In this document: in pieces, positions 8,562 through 16,620 of the stretch
How positions within the stretch are numbered: position 1 is the first letter of the stretch
How the letters are laid out: each line of letters begins with the position of its first letter
Assembly (NCBI GenBank): GCA_945865295.1
Contig: CAMBDE010000001.1
Location: 1 to 64,000, forward strand
Direction of reading: 5' to 3'
Origin: Chitinophaga pinensis
Lineage (GTDB): Bacteria > Bacteroidota > Bacteroidia > Chitinophagales > Chitinophagaceae
Length of the DNA: 64,000 bases
Translations under genes and position numbers: made by a program
Notes under the pieces: model-generated
Database searches by the model: none
What the model saw: the letters and a program-made list of their open reading frames with translations, nothing else
What the model was told of the DNA's origin: nothing

Positions 8562-9896
8562 TTATAGTTTTCCGCTTGCTTTTAATAGGTCTACTTTAGA
8601 AATTAAAGCAGTATATAGGGCATTCATAAAATTATTCTGAGCAGCCACTAAATCTGCCTGAGCAGCAGAGATCTCTGTATTAGAACCGGCACCTGCTTCG
8701 AATTTCTTTTTGGTTTGGCTGTAGACATTTTCTGCTAGTTGCATGTTCTTTTTTTGAAAGTTCACAGTGGCTACAGACGACATATAGTTCAACTTAGCTT
8801 GGCTCAATTCATTGTCAATATTATTTTTTAAAGCAGTCATTTGATTGTCTACCTGTTGTAGTTCAAGCTTTGCCTTATTGACTTTAGCGACCCTTGCACC
8901 TCCGTTGAACAAAGGAAAATTTAGATTTAATCCAATGAGTGCAGTTTCAAACCAGCTCCCCTTTTTATCAAAAAAATCAAATTTGGTTCTTTGTGCATTT
9001 TTAGTGTAGGCGCCATTCATTGTGATGGTTGGTAAAAAACTCAATTGGTAACGCTTAATATTGAACTCGCTTAATTTTTTGATTGTTGTTAAATACTGAA
9101 AATCTTTACGAATGCCATATTCAAAATTGTCTTCGTAAAGCACATCAGCACTCAAATTGTTTTCATTAATTACATCAGTTAAAACAAGGCTGTCTTTAAC
9201 AGGCATACCCATTAACATTTTTAAACCCATAAAGCCAATCGTTACACTATTATTTGCTTTCAATTTCTCTGTCTGTAAATTATTTAATTGCACATTGACT
9301 TTGTCTACATCTAATTTTTCTGCAAAACCACTTTTATACATTGCTGCTGCATCTTTTGCTAATTTTTCTAAACGTTCAATATTGGCATCTAAAATATTTA
9401 ATTGTGTTTTACTAGCAGACAACTGGTAGTAAATTTTATAAATATTTGCTTTGATGTTTTCTTCGGTTAAGGCAGCATTTTTTCTCTTCCAATCTAAAGA
9501 AGTTGCCCTTGCTTGTAATGCAATAAATACCTGGCCATCAAATAGTATTTGATTAAAATTAGCTCCATAATTTGCATTGAACTTAGTGCCAAACTGAACA
9601 GGGATAAAAGTTCCAGGAGCTCCACCAAAAATTTGACCAGGTAATAAAGAAGTAGGGATGGTAAGAAAATCTGTACCACCTACGCTGCTACCAATAGAAG
9701 GTAAAGCTGCCGATGCAATTTCTTTATTGGTTTGTATTTGAATGTCAATATCCAATAATGAGTTTTTAACTTGTAAATTATTTTTTTGTGCATAGCTCAC
9801 AGCGTCAGCTAGAGAAAATGCATGTACCGTTTTTTGTTCCTGCGCGAATGCTGCAGATGCAAAAAATACCGTTACAAGTAAGAGATTTTTTTTCAT
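8562..9896 (-). CDS. TolC family outer-membrane efflux protein of the RND operon
   Basis: This is the outer-membrane duct of the tripartite pump encoded by the two genes that follow. The 444-residue product has signal peptide MKKNLLLVTVFFASAAFA, cleaved before QEQ. The mature part starts with the typical SLADAVSYAQKNNLQVKNS and holds two repeated helical regions; the second repeat ends with AQADLVAAQNNFMNALY. It begins 8 bases after the tetR stop codon, so the two are surely co-transcribed. It differs clearly from the orphan TolC at 2306-3616. Confidence 0.93.
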   Translation of the reverse strand: MKKNLLLVTVFFASAAFAQEQKTVHAFSLADAVSYAQKNNLQVKNSLLDIDIQIQTNKEIASAALPSIGSSVGGTDFLTIPTSLLPGQIFGGAPGTFIPVQFGTKFNANYGANFNQILFDGQVFIALQARATSLDWKRKNAALTEENIKANIYKIYYQLSASKTQLNILDANIERLEKLAKDAAAMYKSGFAEKLDVDKVNVQLNNLQTEKLKANNSVTIGFMGLKMLMGMPVKDSLVLTDVINENNLSADVLYEDNFEYGIRKDFQYLTTIKKLSEFNIKRYQLSFLPTITMNGAYTKNAQRTKFDFFDKKGSWFETALIGLNLNFPLFNGGARVAKVNKAKLELQQVDNQMTALKNNIDNELSQAKLNYMSSVATVNFQKKNMQLAENVYSQTKKKFEAGAGSNTEISAAQADLVAAQNNFMNALYTALISKVDLLKASGKL

Positions 9897-9904
9897 GTGT
9901 ATAT

Positions 9905-10516
9905 TTAGATTGCTTGTTTGTGTAATTTTTTATATTTATCCATTAGTTCATGCCCTTTAATGGTCATAAGACCATACACAAAATGTTCCATCAATTGCGT
10001 ATGCACTTCTAAAGAGTTGAATTTGTCTAAAGGAAATAGGCGAAGGTTAAAAGGAATAAAAACGGTTTCTAAACGAAATTTAGAAACGATATCTATATCA
10101 AGATCGGCCCTATAACATCCTTCCTCCATACCCTTGCTTAAATTTTGTTTGATCAAGGAGAATAAAAATTCATCCTTATGATTTTTAATGATTTCAAAAA
10201 CAGTAGGAAAATGTTTTTCCAATTCCATCATCGAGTTTGGATTCATTGTTTGTGTCATGGCCTTCATGTTCTCCATCACTAAAAACATTTCGTGAATGGC
10301 ATTTTCTGCTTTGCTCTCACAAGCAACACAAGAACTCTGATGATTTTTTAATTCCAGGTTGACGACCGCTTTTACCAAATCATCCTTATCCTTATAATAT
10401 TGATAAATGGTCTTTTTGCTGATCCCCAATTGATGGGCTAAATCGTCCATGGTCACCTGTCTCAAACCGGACTGGAGCATCAAATCCCTGGCCTTTAATA
10501 ATATTCTTGTTTCCAT
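9905..10516 (-). CDS. TetR/AcrR family transcriptional repressor
   Basis: TetR-type dimers bind operators through an N-terminal helix-turn-helix and release on ligand binding. The product has 203 residues. Residues 1-50 form the DNA-binding domain, with VTMDDLAHQLGISKKTIYQYYKDK as the helix-turn-helix region at about 21-44. The rest is the helical ligand domain, which contains an SSCVAC segment with two cysteines. It is the first gene of the pump operon and very likely represses it. The promoter and a nested palindrome in front of the gene fit autoregulation. Confidence 0.95.
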   Translation of the reverse strand: METRILLKARDLMLQSGLRQVTMDDLAHQLGISKKTIYQYYKDKDDLVKAVVNLELKNHQSSCVACESKAENAIHEMFLVMENMKAMTQTMNPNSMMELEKHFPTVFEIIKNHKDEFLFSLIKQNLSKGMEEGCYRADLDIDIVSKFRLETVFIPFNLRLFPLDKFNSLEVHTQLMEHFVYGLMTIKGHELMDKYKKLHKQAI

Positions 10517-10533
10517 AGTTTCAGTTGAAGGCG

Positions 10534-10564
10534 CAAAACTAAGGAAACTTTATAAGTTTGCAAA
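10534..10564 (-). promoter_or_regulatory. Promoter of the tetR-efflux operon
   Basis: Read on the minus strand, TTTG (10561-10564) is followed after 19 bases by TAGTTTTG (10534-10541). These match the Bacteroidota housekeeping pattern TTTG / TAnnTTTG with normal spacing. The ATG of tetR lies about 18 bases after the -7 box, so the untranslated leader would be very short. Both elements are seen directly; use as a promoter is inferred. Confidence 0.65.
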
Positions 10565-10569
10565 GTTCC
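10543..10569. promoter_or_regulatory. Candidate TetR operator, imperfect 27-bp palindrome over the promoter
   Basis: GGAAACTTT (10543-10551) is mirrored by AAAGTTCC (10562-10569) with one extra base in the left arm. A second, inner inverted repeat AAACTT/AAGTTT (10545-10550 and 10554-10559) is nested in it. The element fills the space between the -33 and -7 boxes, where a TetR dimer would block RNA polymerase. That it is the operator of the adjacent repressor is inference. Confidence 0.5.
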
Positions 10570-10641
10570 CAAGCATGAAATTTGTATTATTTCTTGATAA
10601 ATGGTCAAAATGAGTGAAATTTGTAACTAAATCATTATAAA

Positions 10642-11382
10642 ATGGGCATTTTTGGGCAAAATTTTAAGAGAAAATCGATTTTAAGCCTATTAGCAAGATT
10701 TTTTTTCCAAGGTATTATTGCCTTAGCACCTATCGGAGTGACCCTTTGGATTGTGGTGACTTTGTTTAATCTGGTAGACAATTTTTTACCGAATCTATTA
10801 AATAGTTTATTTCCAATCCGATTTGCTGCAGTCAATGGAGAAATTCCAAAAGTAACTGGATTGGGATTTTTAGTTGCTTTATTTTTAGTATTATTTGTAG
10901 GCTGGTTATCGTCCTTGTTTTTTGTTGAAAGGCTGGTATCCATTTTTGATAAATTATTGGAACGTACACCTGGCGTTAAAATTATTTACTCTTCTGTAAA
11001 AGATTTTTTAGAAGCGTTTGCTGGCAATAATAAAAAATTTGATAAACCAATTTTGGTTTCAATTGACGGGAATGATATATGGCGCATTGGATTTATTACA
11101 CAAGAAAGTTGTGAGCATTTAGGTTTAAAGGATCATGTGACAGTGTATGTCCCCCATTCCTATGCTATTTCTGGTATTTCATTTATTGTACCATTGGCCA
11201 ATACTAAAAAATTACCAAAGCATATGAATGCTGCAGAAGCCATGAAATATGCCATCTCAGGAGGTGTAACGACTACTGTTGATGAAGTAGTGAAAGAAGA
11301 GAAAGATGCAGTGCATCTTTCGATGGGAAGCACGAGCCCTTCGATTGAAAGTAAAGACACTTCGATGGGAAGCACAGATTAA
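10642..11382 (+). CDS. DUF502 family membrane protein
   Basis: The 246-residue product belongs to the DUF502 family of inner-membrane proteins, whose function is unknown to me. A first membrane helix spans about 13-40 and contains the family-typical APIGVTLWIV. A second spans about 73-96 (GFLVALFLVLFVGWLSSLFF), followed by the conserved RTPGVKIIYSSVKDFLEAF segment and a soluble domain. The last 22 residues hold a short duplication, SMGST twice, encoded by repeated copies of TTCGATGGGAAGCAC. It is divergent from the tetR operon, and serC follows after 23 bases. Confidence 0.85.
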   Translation: MGIFGQNFKRKSILSLLARFFFQGIIALAPIGVTLWIVVTLFNLVDNFLPNLLNSLFPIRFAAVNGEIPKVTGLGFLVALFLVLFVGWLSSLFFVERLVSIFDKLLERTPGVKIIYSSVKDFLEAFAGNNKKFDKPILVSIDGNDIWRIGFITQESCEHLGLKDHVTVYVPHSYAISGISFIVPLANTKKLPKHMNAAEAMKYAISGGVTTTVDEVVKEEKDAVHLSMGSTSPSIESKDTSMGSTD

Positions 11383-11405
11383 TTTTCAAAAAATAGTATT
11401 CTCTA

Positions 11406-12464
11406 ATGCAATTACATAATTTTAATTCAGGCCCTTCCATTTTACCCAAAGAAGTATTAGATCAAGCGGCAGCTGCCATTCATGATTTTAATGGAATAGG
11501 ATTGTCTATTTTAGAAATCGGACATAGAACAACACATTTTGTTGCAGTTGTAGAAGAAGCAAAACAAATTGTAAAAAGATTGATGGATATTGGCGACGAT
11601 TATGAAGTCTTATTTTTACAAGGAGGTGCCACGATGCAGTTCATGCAAGTGCCCATGAATTTATTGGATGAAAATGGATTGGCTGCAATTTGTGACAATG
11701 GAATCTGGGGGCATAAAGCAGTGAAAGAGGCACAAATTTTTGGACCAGTCGAAGTGGTATCAGACACCACAGCAGACAAGCATACGCATATCAATAAGGC
11801 CCTTGAATTGCCCTCAAATACCAGTTATTTGCACATTACGACCAATAATACGGTGGAGGGAACCCAATGGCATAGCTACCCACAGGCTGGTGTGCCCTTA
11901 ATTGGCGATATGAGTTCGGATATCTTTTGTAGACCCACACCCTTTCATCAGTTTGATTTAATTTATGCAGGCGCACAAAAAAATATGGGTGCAGCGGGTG
12001 TGACCATGGTGGTGGTTAAAAAATCCATCCTTGGAAAAACGAATAGATCCATCCCTGCAATTTTAGATTATCAAAAACACATTGAGGCAGGCTCTTTATT
12101 AAATACGCCTCCGGTATTTTCGATTTATGTAAGTCTACTCACATTAAGATGGATTGAAAAAGAAGGTGGACTAGTAGAGATGGAAAAAAGAAATACTGCA
12201 AAAGCAAAATTATTATACGATACCATCGATGCATCTGAACATTTTTATTGTCCCATTGCAAAGGAAGATAGAAGTATTATGAATGCGGTTTTCTTTTTAA
12301 AAGATCAAACAAAAGAAGCAGATTTTTTAATTTTGTGTAAAGAAAAGGGCATGATTGGTGTGAAAGGTTATAGAACGGTGGGTGGCATAAGAGTAAGTAT
12401 GTACAATGCCATGCCTATGTCAAGTGTAGCTTCATTTTGCGAATTAATAAAAGACTTTCATTAA
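11406..12464 (+). CDS. serC: Phosphoserine aminotransferase
   Basis: A PLP enzyme that makes 3-phosphoserine from 3-phosphohydroxypyruvate and glutamate in serine synthesis, and can serve a similar step in pyridoxal phosphate synthesis. It has 352 residues against about 360 in E. coli. The N-terminus is the typical MQLHNFNSGPSILP. GGATMQF is near 73-79 and the PLP-binding lysine is Lys192 in YAGAQKNMG. The C-terminus GGIRVSMYNAMP is also typical. A DUF1015 gene follows 91 bases later. serA, which often sits between these two in Bacteroidota, is absent here. Confidence 0.96.
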   Translation: MQLHNFNSGPSILPKEVLDQAAAAIHDFNGIGLSILEIGHRTTHFVAVVEEAKQIVKRLMDIGDDYEVLFLQGGATMQFMQVPMNLLDENGLAAICDNGIWGHKAVKEAQIFGPVEVVSDTTADKHTHINKALELPSNTSYLHITTNNTVEGTQWHSYPQAGVPLIGDMSSDIFCRPTPFHQFDLIYAGAQKNMGAAGVTMVVVKKSILGKTNRSIPAILDYQKHIEAGSLLNTPPVFSIYVSLLTLRWIEKEGGLVEMEKRNTAKAKLLYDTIDASEHFYCPIAKEDRSIMNAVFFLKDQTKEADFLILCKEKGMIGVKGYRTVGGIRVSMYNAMPMSSVASFCELIKDFH

Positions 12465-12555
12465 GGCTATTGTTTGTTTCAAAAAATATTTTATTTTGAC
12501 GAATCAATGGCTATCAAGTCGATTATATTCGACAAAATGAACGATATTTGCCTTC

Positions 12556-13797
12556 ATGGCAAAAATCAGTCCCTTTGAGGCATTGCGTCCTCAGCCTCAA
12601 TTAGCGAAGCAAGTTGCAAGTAAACCTTATGATGTTTTAAATAGTGCAGAAGCAAAAGCGGAAGCTGTTGGCAACGCGTATTCTTTTTTACATATCACTA
12701 AAAGTGAAATTGATTTACCAGAAACGGTAGACATCCACAGTCAACAAGTCTATGATATTGCATTGGATAATTTAAATGCATTCATGCAAAGAGATGTGTT
12801 GTTTAAAGAATCAAAACCTTGTTATTATATTTATCAATTGATCATGGATGGTCGTGCGCAAACTGGATTAGTTTGTGTGAGCAGTTTGGATGATTATGAA
12901 AATGGTATTATCAAAAAGCATGAGTTTACACGTCCCGAAAAAGAGCAGGATAGAATCAATCATATTAAAACGACTGGCGCACAAACTGGGAATGTTTTTT
13001 TAGCGTACCGCAATCAGGCTGCTATTGATACTTTGATAGAAAAATGGAAGACGACTAAAAATGCAGTCTATGATTTTACTGCAGAAGATGGCATCCAGCA
13101 TACGGTTTGGGCAGTGAGCGATACCGATACCATTGCACAAATCACCCAATTATTTGAAACAGAAGTACCATGCACGTATATCGCAGACGGGCATCACAGA
13201 GCAGCATCGGCTGCAAAAGTAAGAACGGCGATTGGCAAGCAAAATACAAGCGCCGACTATTTTTTAACGACTTTGTTTCCATCTAACCAATTGGCGATCA
13301 TGGATTACAATCGAGTGGTGAAAGATTTGAATGGACATGAAGCAACTGCTTTTTTAACTGCATTGGCGCAAGACTTTGATGTTCAAACAATGGACGCTGC
13401 ATTTAAACCAGATGCTTTACATCGTTTTGGATTGTATATGCAACATCAATGGTATGCATTGACTGCAAAGCCAGGCACCTACAATGATGCAGACCCTATT
13501 GGTGTGTTAGATGTCACCATTTTATCTAATCATATTTTAGATAAATTATTAGGTATCAAAGACCAACGTGTCGATAAAAGAATTGATTTTGTGGGCGGTA
13601 TCCGTGGTATGGAAGCGCTAGAAGCGAGAGTGGATAGTGGCGATATGGCATTGGCAATCAGTTTATATCCAGTTACGATTGACCAATTATTCAATATCTC
13701 AGATGCGGGCGAGGTGATGCCACCAAAAAGCACTTGGTTTGAGCCAAAATTAAGAGATGGCTTATTGACCCATCTGATTTACGATTCAAACGATTAA
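12556..13797 (+). CDS. DUF1015 family protein
   Basis: The 413-residue product is a DUF1015 (COG4198-like) protein of unproven function, seen in many bacteria near serA or serC. Conserved parts are the N-terminal SPFEALRPQPQLA, VASKPYDVL, the central YIADGHHRAASA near residue 217, and the C-terminal VGGIRGMEALEARVDSG and MPPKSTWFEPKLRDGL. No signal peptide is seen, so it is cytosolic. The GHHR motif and the Lys/Arg-rich end suggest a phosphate- or nucleotide-handling site, but this is only a guess. Two hairpins follow, so the serC unit probably ends here. Confidence 0.88.
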   Translation: MAKISPFEALRPQPQLAKQVASKPYDVLNSAEAKAEAVGNAYSFLHITKSEIDLPETVDIHSQQVYDIALDNLNAFMQRDVLFKESKPCYYIYQLIMDGRAQTGLVCVSSLDDYENGIIKKHEFTRPEKEQDRINHIKTTGAQTGNVFLAYRNQAAIDTLIEKWKTTKNAVYDFTAEDGIQHTVWAVSDTDTIAQITQLFETEVPCTYIADGHHRAASAAKVRTAIGKQNTSADYFLTTLFPSNQLAIMDYNRVVKDLNGHEATAFLTALAQDFDVQTMDAAFKPDALHRFGLYMQHQWYALTAKPGTYNDADPIGVLDVTILSNHILDKLLGIKDQRVDKRIDFVGGIRGMEALEARVDSGDMALAISLYPVTIDQLFNISDAGEVMPPKSTWFEPKLRDGLLTHLIYDSND

Positions 13798-13810
13798 ACA
13801 ATCTTAAATA

Positions 13811-13890
13811 GTCGACTTAAATAAGTTTTATTTAAACGACGAGTAGCGCATAATTCCTTTATAAAACCAGTCAAAAGACTGGTTTTTTTT
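13811..13890 (+). terminator. Two hairpins ending the serC-DUF1015 unit
   Basis: An AT-rich imperfect hairpin (13811-13840, arms GTCG..TTAAATAA and TTATTTAA..CGAC) is followed by a classic terminator. In the latter, AAAACCAGTC (13863-13872) pairs with GACTGGTTTT (13877-13886) across AAAA, with a run of eight T ending at 13890. The second element is convincing; the first may be incidental. Confidence 0.88.
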
Positions 13891-13918
13891 GTATTTTGTT
13901 GGACAAATCACTTGATAT

Positions 13919-15703
13919 ATGGAATCTAAAAGACTCTTTGATTGTATAGAACATCAGCTAACAAATTTTCCTCAGGAAGCCATGTTTGCTGCAAAAGAAA
14001 ACGGCGCTTGGAAAAAATATGCTACGACTGAAGTTGCTTCAACCGTGAATGCTTTAAGTGCAGGATTATTAAGTCTTGGTTTATCTGGACATGATTTTAC
14101 GCCAGAAGGCTCAGATAAAATCGCCATCATTAGTAGCAATAGACCAGAATGGTTGATGGCCGATATGGCCACACAACAAATTGGTGTTATCTGGGTGCCA
14201 GTGTATCCTACCACTAATCCATTAGAATTAACTTTTATCTTGAATGACGCATCTGTACAATACATGTTTGCGAGCAATCAAGAATTATACAATAAAGTGA
14301 TGTCTATTAAAGACAAAGTGCCTTGTTTAAAAGAGGTTTACACTTTTGATCATATTACTGGTGCAAAGCACTGGAGTGAATTATGTTTAAATGATGCAGA
14401 TTTATTACAACAAGTGGATGTGATTAAAAAAACAATTCCAGTAGAACAGGTGGCTACTTTTATTTATACTTCGGGCACAACGGGTACACCAAAGGGTGTG
14501 ATGTTGACACACCATAATATTTATTTCAATTTACAATCGGGTAAAAATAGTTTTCCTTTTCCAGACAAGCCCGATCAAAAAGTATTGAGCTTTTTACCGT
14601 TGAATCATATTTTTGAAAAAGTGGCTTCTTATATTTATATGTATAGTGGGATGAGTATCTATTATGCTGAATCTATGGATACCATTGGCGATAACTTAAA
14701 AGAAGTTGCACCAGACGCATTCTCCACCGTACCAAGATTATTGGAAAAAGTATTCGAGAAAATTATGATGAAGGGCGAAGAGTTAACGGGCCTTAAACGC
14801 AAATTATTTTTCTGGGCAGTGGCTTTAGGAGAACAGTATGATAATTTAAAACCAGGGTCTGCATGGTACCAGTTCCAATTAAAGCTGGCGAATAAAATTA
14901 TTTTTAGTAAGTGGAGAGAAGCATTAGGGGGCAATGTAAAATTCATTGTTACTGGCGGTGCGGCATGTCAGGTCAAATTATTGCGCATTTTTAATGCCGC
15001 TCAAATACCAGTGTATGAAGGATACGGTCCAACAGAGAACAGTCCTATCATCAGTATCAATTATAGAACACCTGGTGATATGAAATTTGGGACTGTGGGC
15101 TTGCCAATACAAGGTGTTCAAATGAAATTAGAGGCAGACGGAGAAATTTGTGTAGCAGGACCAAGTGTGATGAAGGGCTATTATAAACTACCAGAATTAA
15201 CTGCAGAAGCCATTATCGATGGTTGGTTACATACTGGAGATATTGGTGAAATTATTGATGGCAAGTTTTTAAAAATTACAGATCGCAAAAAAGAATTGTT
15301 CAAAACAAGCGGCGGAAAATATGTAGCCCCACAACCAATCGAAAACAAGATGAAGGAAAGTCCTTTCATCGAGCAGATTGTATTAATTGGAGACAATAAA
15401 AAAATGGTGAGTGCGTTGATTGTACCAAGTTTTGCTAAATTAAAAGATTGGGCCAAACAGCGCAGTATAGCATATACAAGTAATGAGTCCATCATTCAAC
15501 ATGAACAAGTACAGACACTATTTGAAACAGTAGTAGCACAGTACAATCAATTTTTCAATCAGGTAGAACAAGTGAAAAAATTCACTTTATTACCTAGAGA
15601 GTTGACTATTGACCAAGGAGAGATGACGCCTAAGTTAAGTGTACGCCGTAAGCAAGTACTTGCGAATTTTGAAAAAGAGATAGATATAATGTACCAAGGA
15701 TAG
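13919..15703 (+). CDS. Long-chain acyl-CoA synthetase (AMP-dependent)
   Basis: An ANL-superfamily ligase that activates a fatty acid to acyl-AMP and then acyl-CoA; substrate length cannot be read from sequence. It has 594 residues, as usual for the bacterial long-chain group. The phosphate-binding loop TSGTTGTPKG is at 184-193. FLPLNHIFEK, the YGPTENSPII adenine motif, GWLHTGDIGE and the hinge ITDRKKELFKTSGGKYVAP with the catalytic lysine region follow in order. It starts 29 bases after a terminator, and a TATTTTG element just upstream of the start may be part of its promoter. No fatty-acid genes lie beside it. Confidence 0.93.
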   Translation: MESKRLFDCIEHQLTNFPQEAMFAAKENGAWKKYATTEVASTVNALSAGLLSLGLSGHDFTPEGSDKIAIISSNRPEWLMADMATQQIGVIWVPVYPTTNPLELTFILNDASVQYMFASNQELYNKVMSIKDKVPCLKEVYTFDHITGAKHWSELCLNDADLLQQVDVIKKTIPVEQVATFIYTSGTTGTPKGVMLTHHNIYFNLQSGKNSFPFPDKPDQKVLSFLPLNHIFEKVASYIYMYSGMSIYYAESMDTIGDNLKEVAPDAFSTVPRLLEKVFEKIMMKGEELTGLKRKLFFWAVALGEQYDNLKPGSAWYQFQLKLANKIIFSKWREALGGNVKFIVTGGAACQVKLLRIFNAAQIPVYEGYGPTENSPIISINYRTPGDMKFGTVGLPIQGVQMKLEADGEICVAGPSVMKGYYKLPELTAEAIIDGWLHTGDIGEIIDGKFLKITDRKKELFKTSGGKYVAPQPIENKMKESPFIEQIVLIGDNKKMVSALIVPSFAKLKDWAKQRSIAYTSNESIIQHEQVQTLFETVVAQYNQFFNQVEQVKKFTLLPRELTIDQGEMTPKLSVRRKQVLANFEKEIDIMYQG

Positions 15704-15773
15704 GCGCTAAGCATCCTTTACTAAAATAGTTTGTTAATTGTTTATTGTATGTAAACAATCTAAATGCTGCTTT

Positions 15774-16616
15774 ATGAAAAAATCGATGCTACTAATTGGT
15801 ATGCTGTTTCTATTTGTTTTTAATATAAACGCACAGGCCCCTTCTAATCCCTATTTTAATTACAAAGGCAAATTAATTATTATTGGAGGCGGGTCCATTC
15901 CAGATTCTTTATTTGAATTTTTCGCAGCACATTGTGGTGGCAAGGATCAACCAGTTGTATATATACCTACAGCTACATCGGATGAAAAATATATTCAGGA
16001 GGGAGGGCATTTGGTAAAATTTAGCTCCCGAGGTTTTACAAATTTATCAACCATACACACAAGAGACAAGGTCAAGGCAGATGCGCCAGAAAATATTGCA
16101 CTCATGAGAAAGGCTAAAGGCATTTTCTTTGGCGGAGGCGACCAGGATTTAATTGCCGAAGCTTATGGCAATACGCAATTGTATCAAGAGATGCTTGCTT
16201 TATTAGATCGAGGTGGTGTGATTATGGGCACTTCTGCAGGCGCCACCATTATGGGTGCATTATTAGTTGGTGGAGATGCAAGAAAAGACCTCACTAAAAA
16301 TTTTCCTTTTCAACCCGCATTTTCATTTATACAAAACGTAGATCTTGACCAACATGTATTGGTGCGCAATAGACAGTTTGATTTAATCCCAGTGATTGAA
16401 AAATATCCAACACATTTAGGTGTAGGCATAGATGAGTCTACTGCGATTATTGTGGAGGGCCATCAATTTAAAGTGTGGGGTAATTCTTATGTGATGGTGT
16501 ATGACGCAAAAGATTGGGCGAATCAAAAAGCAACCTATGGCAAAGTACTCAAGCCATTTAAAATGATGTACAGCGGACAGTCATTTGATTTGAATACGCA
16601 TCAAGTAAAAAAATAG
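15774..16616 (+). CDS. Secreted peptidase S51 / cyanophycinase-like protein
   Basis: The family comprises serine hydrolases with a nucleophile elbow GTSAGA, including dipeptidase E and cyanophycinase. The product has 280 residues from the ATG at 15774. I prefer this start over an in-frame ATG 36 bases earlier because it gives a clean signal peptide (MKKSMLLIGMLFLFVFNINA, cut before QAP). Family motifs are IIGGGSIPDS, FFGGGDQ and MGTSAGA, with Ser154 as probable nucleophile, then GVGIDESTAIIV. Export means the substrate is periplasmic or outside the cell. The stop lies only 4 bases from the stop of the convergent gene, with no terminator between. Confidence 0.88.
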   Translation: MKKSMLLIGMLFLFVFNINAQAPSNPYFNYKGKLIIIGGGSIPDSLFEFFAAHCGGKDQPVVYIPTATSDEKYIQEGGHLVKFSSRGFTNLSTIHTRDKVKADAPENIALMRKAKGIFFGGGDQDLIAEAYGNTQLYQEMLALLDRGGVIMGTSAGATIMGALLVGGDARKDLTKNFPFQPAFSFIQNVDLDQHVLVRNRQFDLIPVIEKYPTHLGVGIDESTAIIVEGHQFKVWGNSYVMVYDAKDWANQKATYGKVLKPFKMMYSGQSFDLNTHQVKK

Positions 16617-16620
16617 ATCA

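Noticed and set aside
12518-12533. GTCGA/TCGAC inverted repeat between serC and the DUF1015 gene
   Set aside because: Five base pairs over six bases in AT-rich sequence is too weak to call a site.
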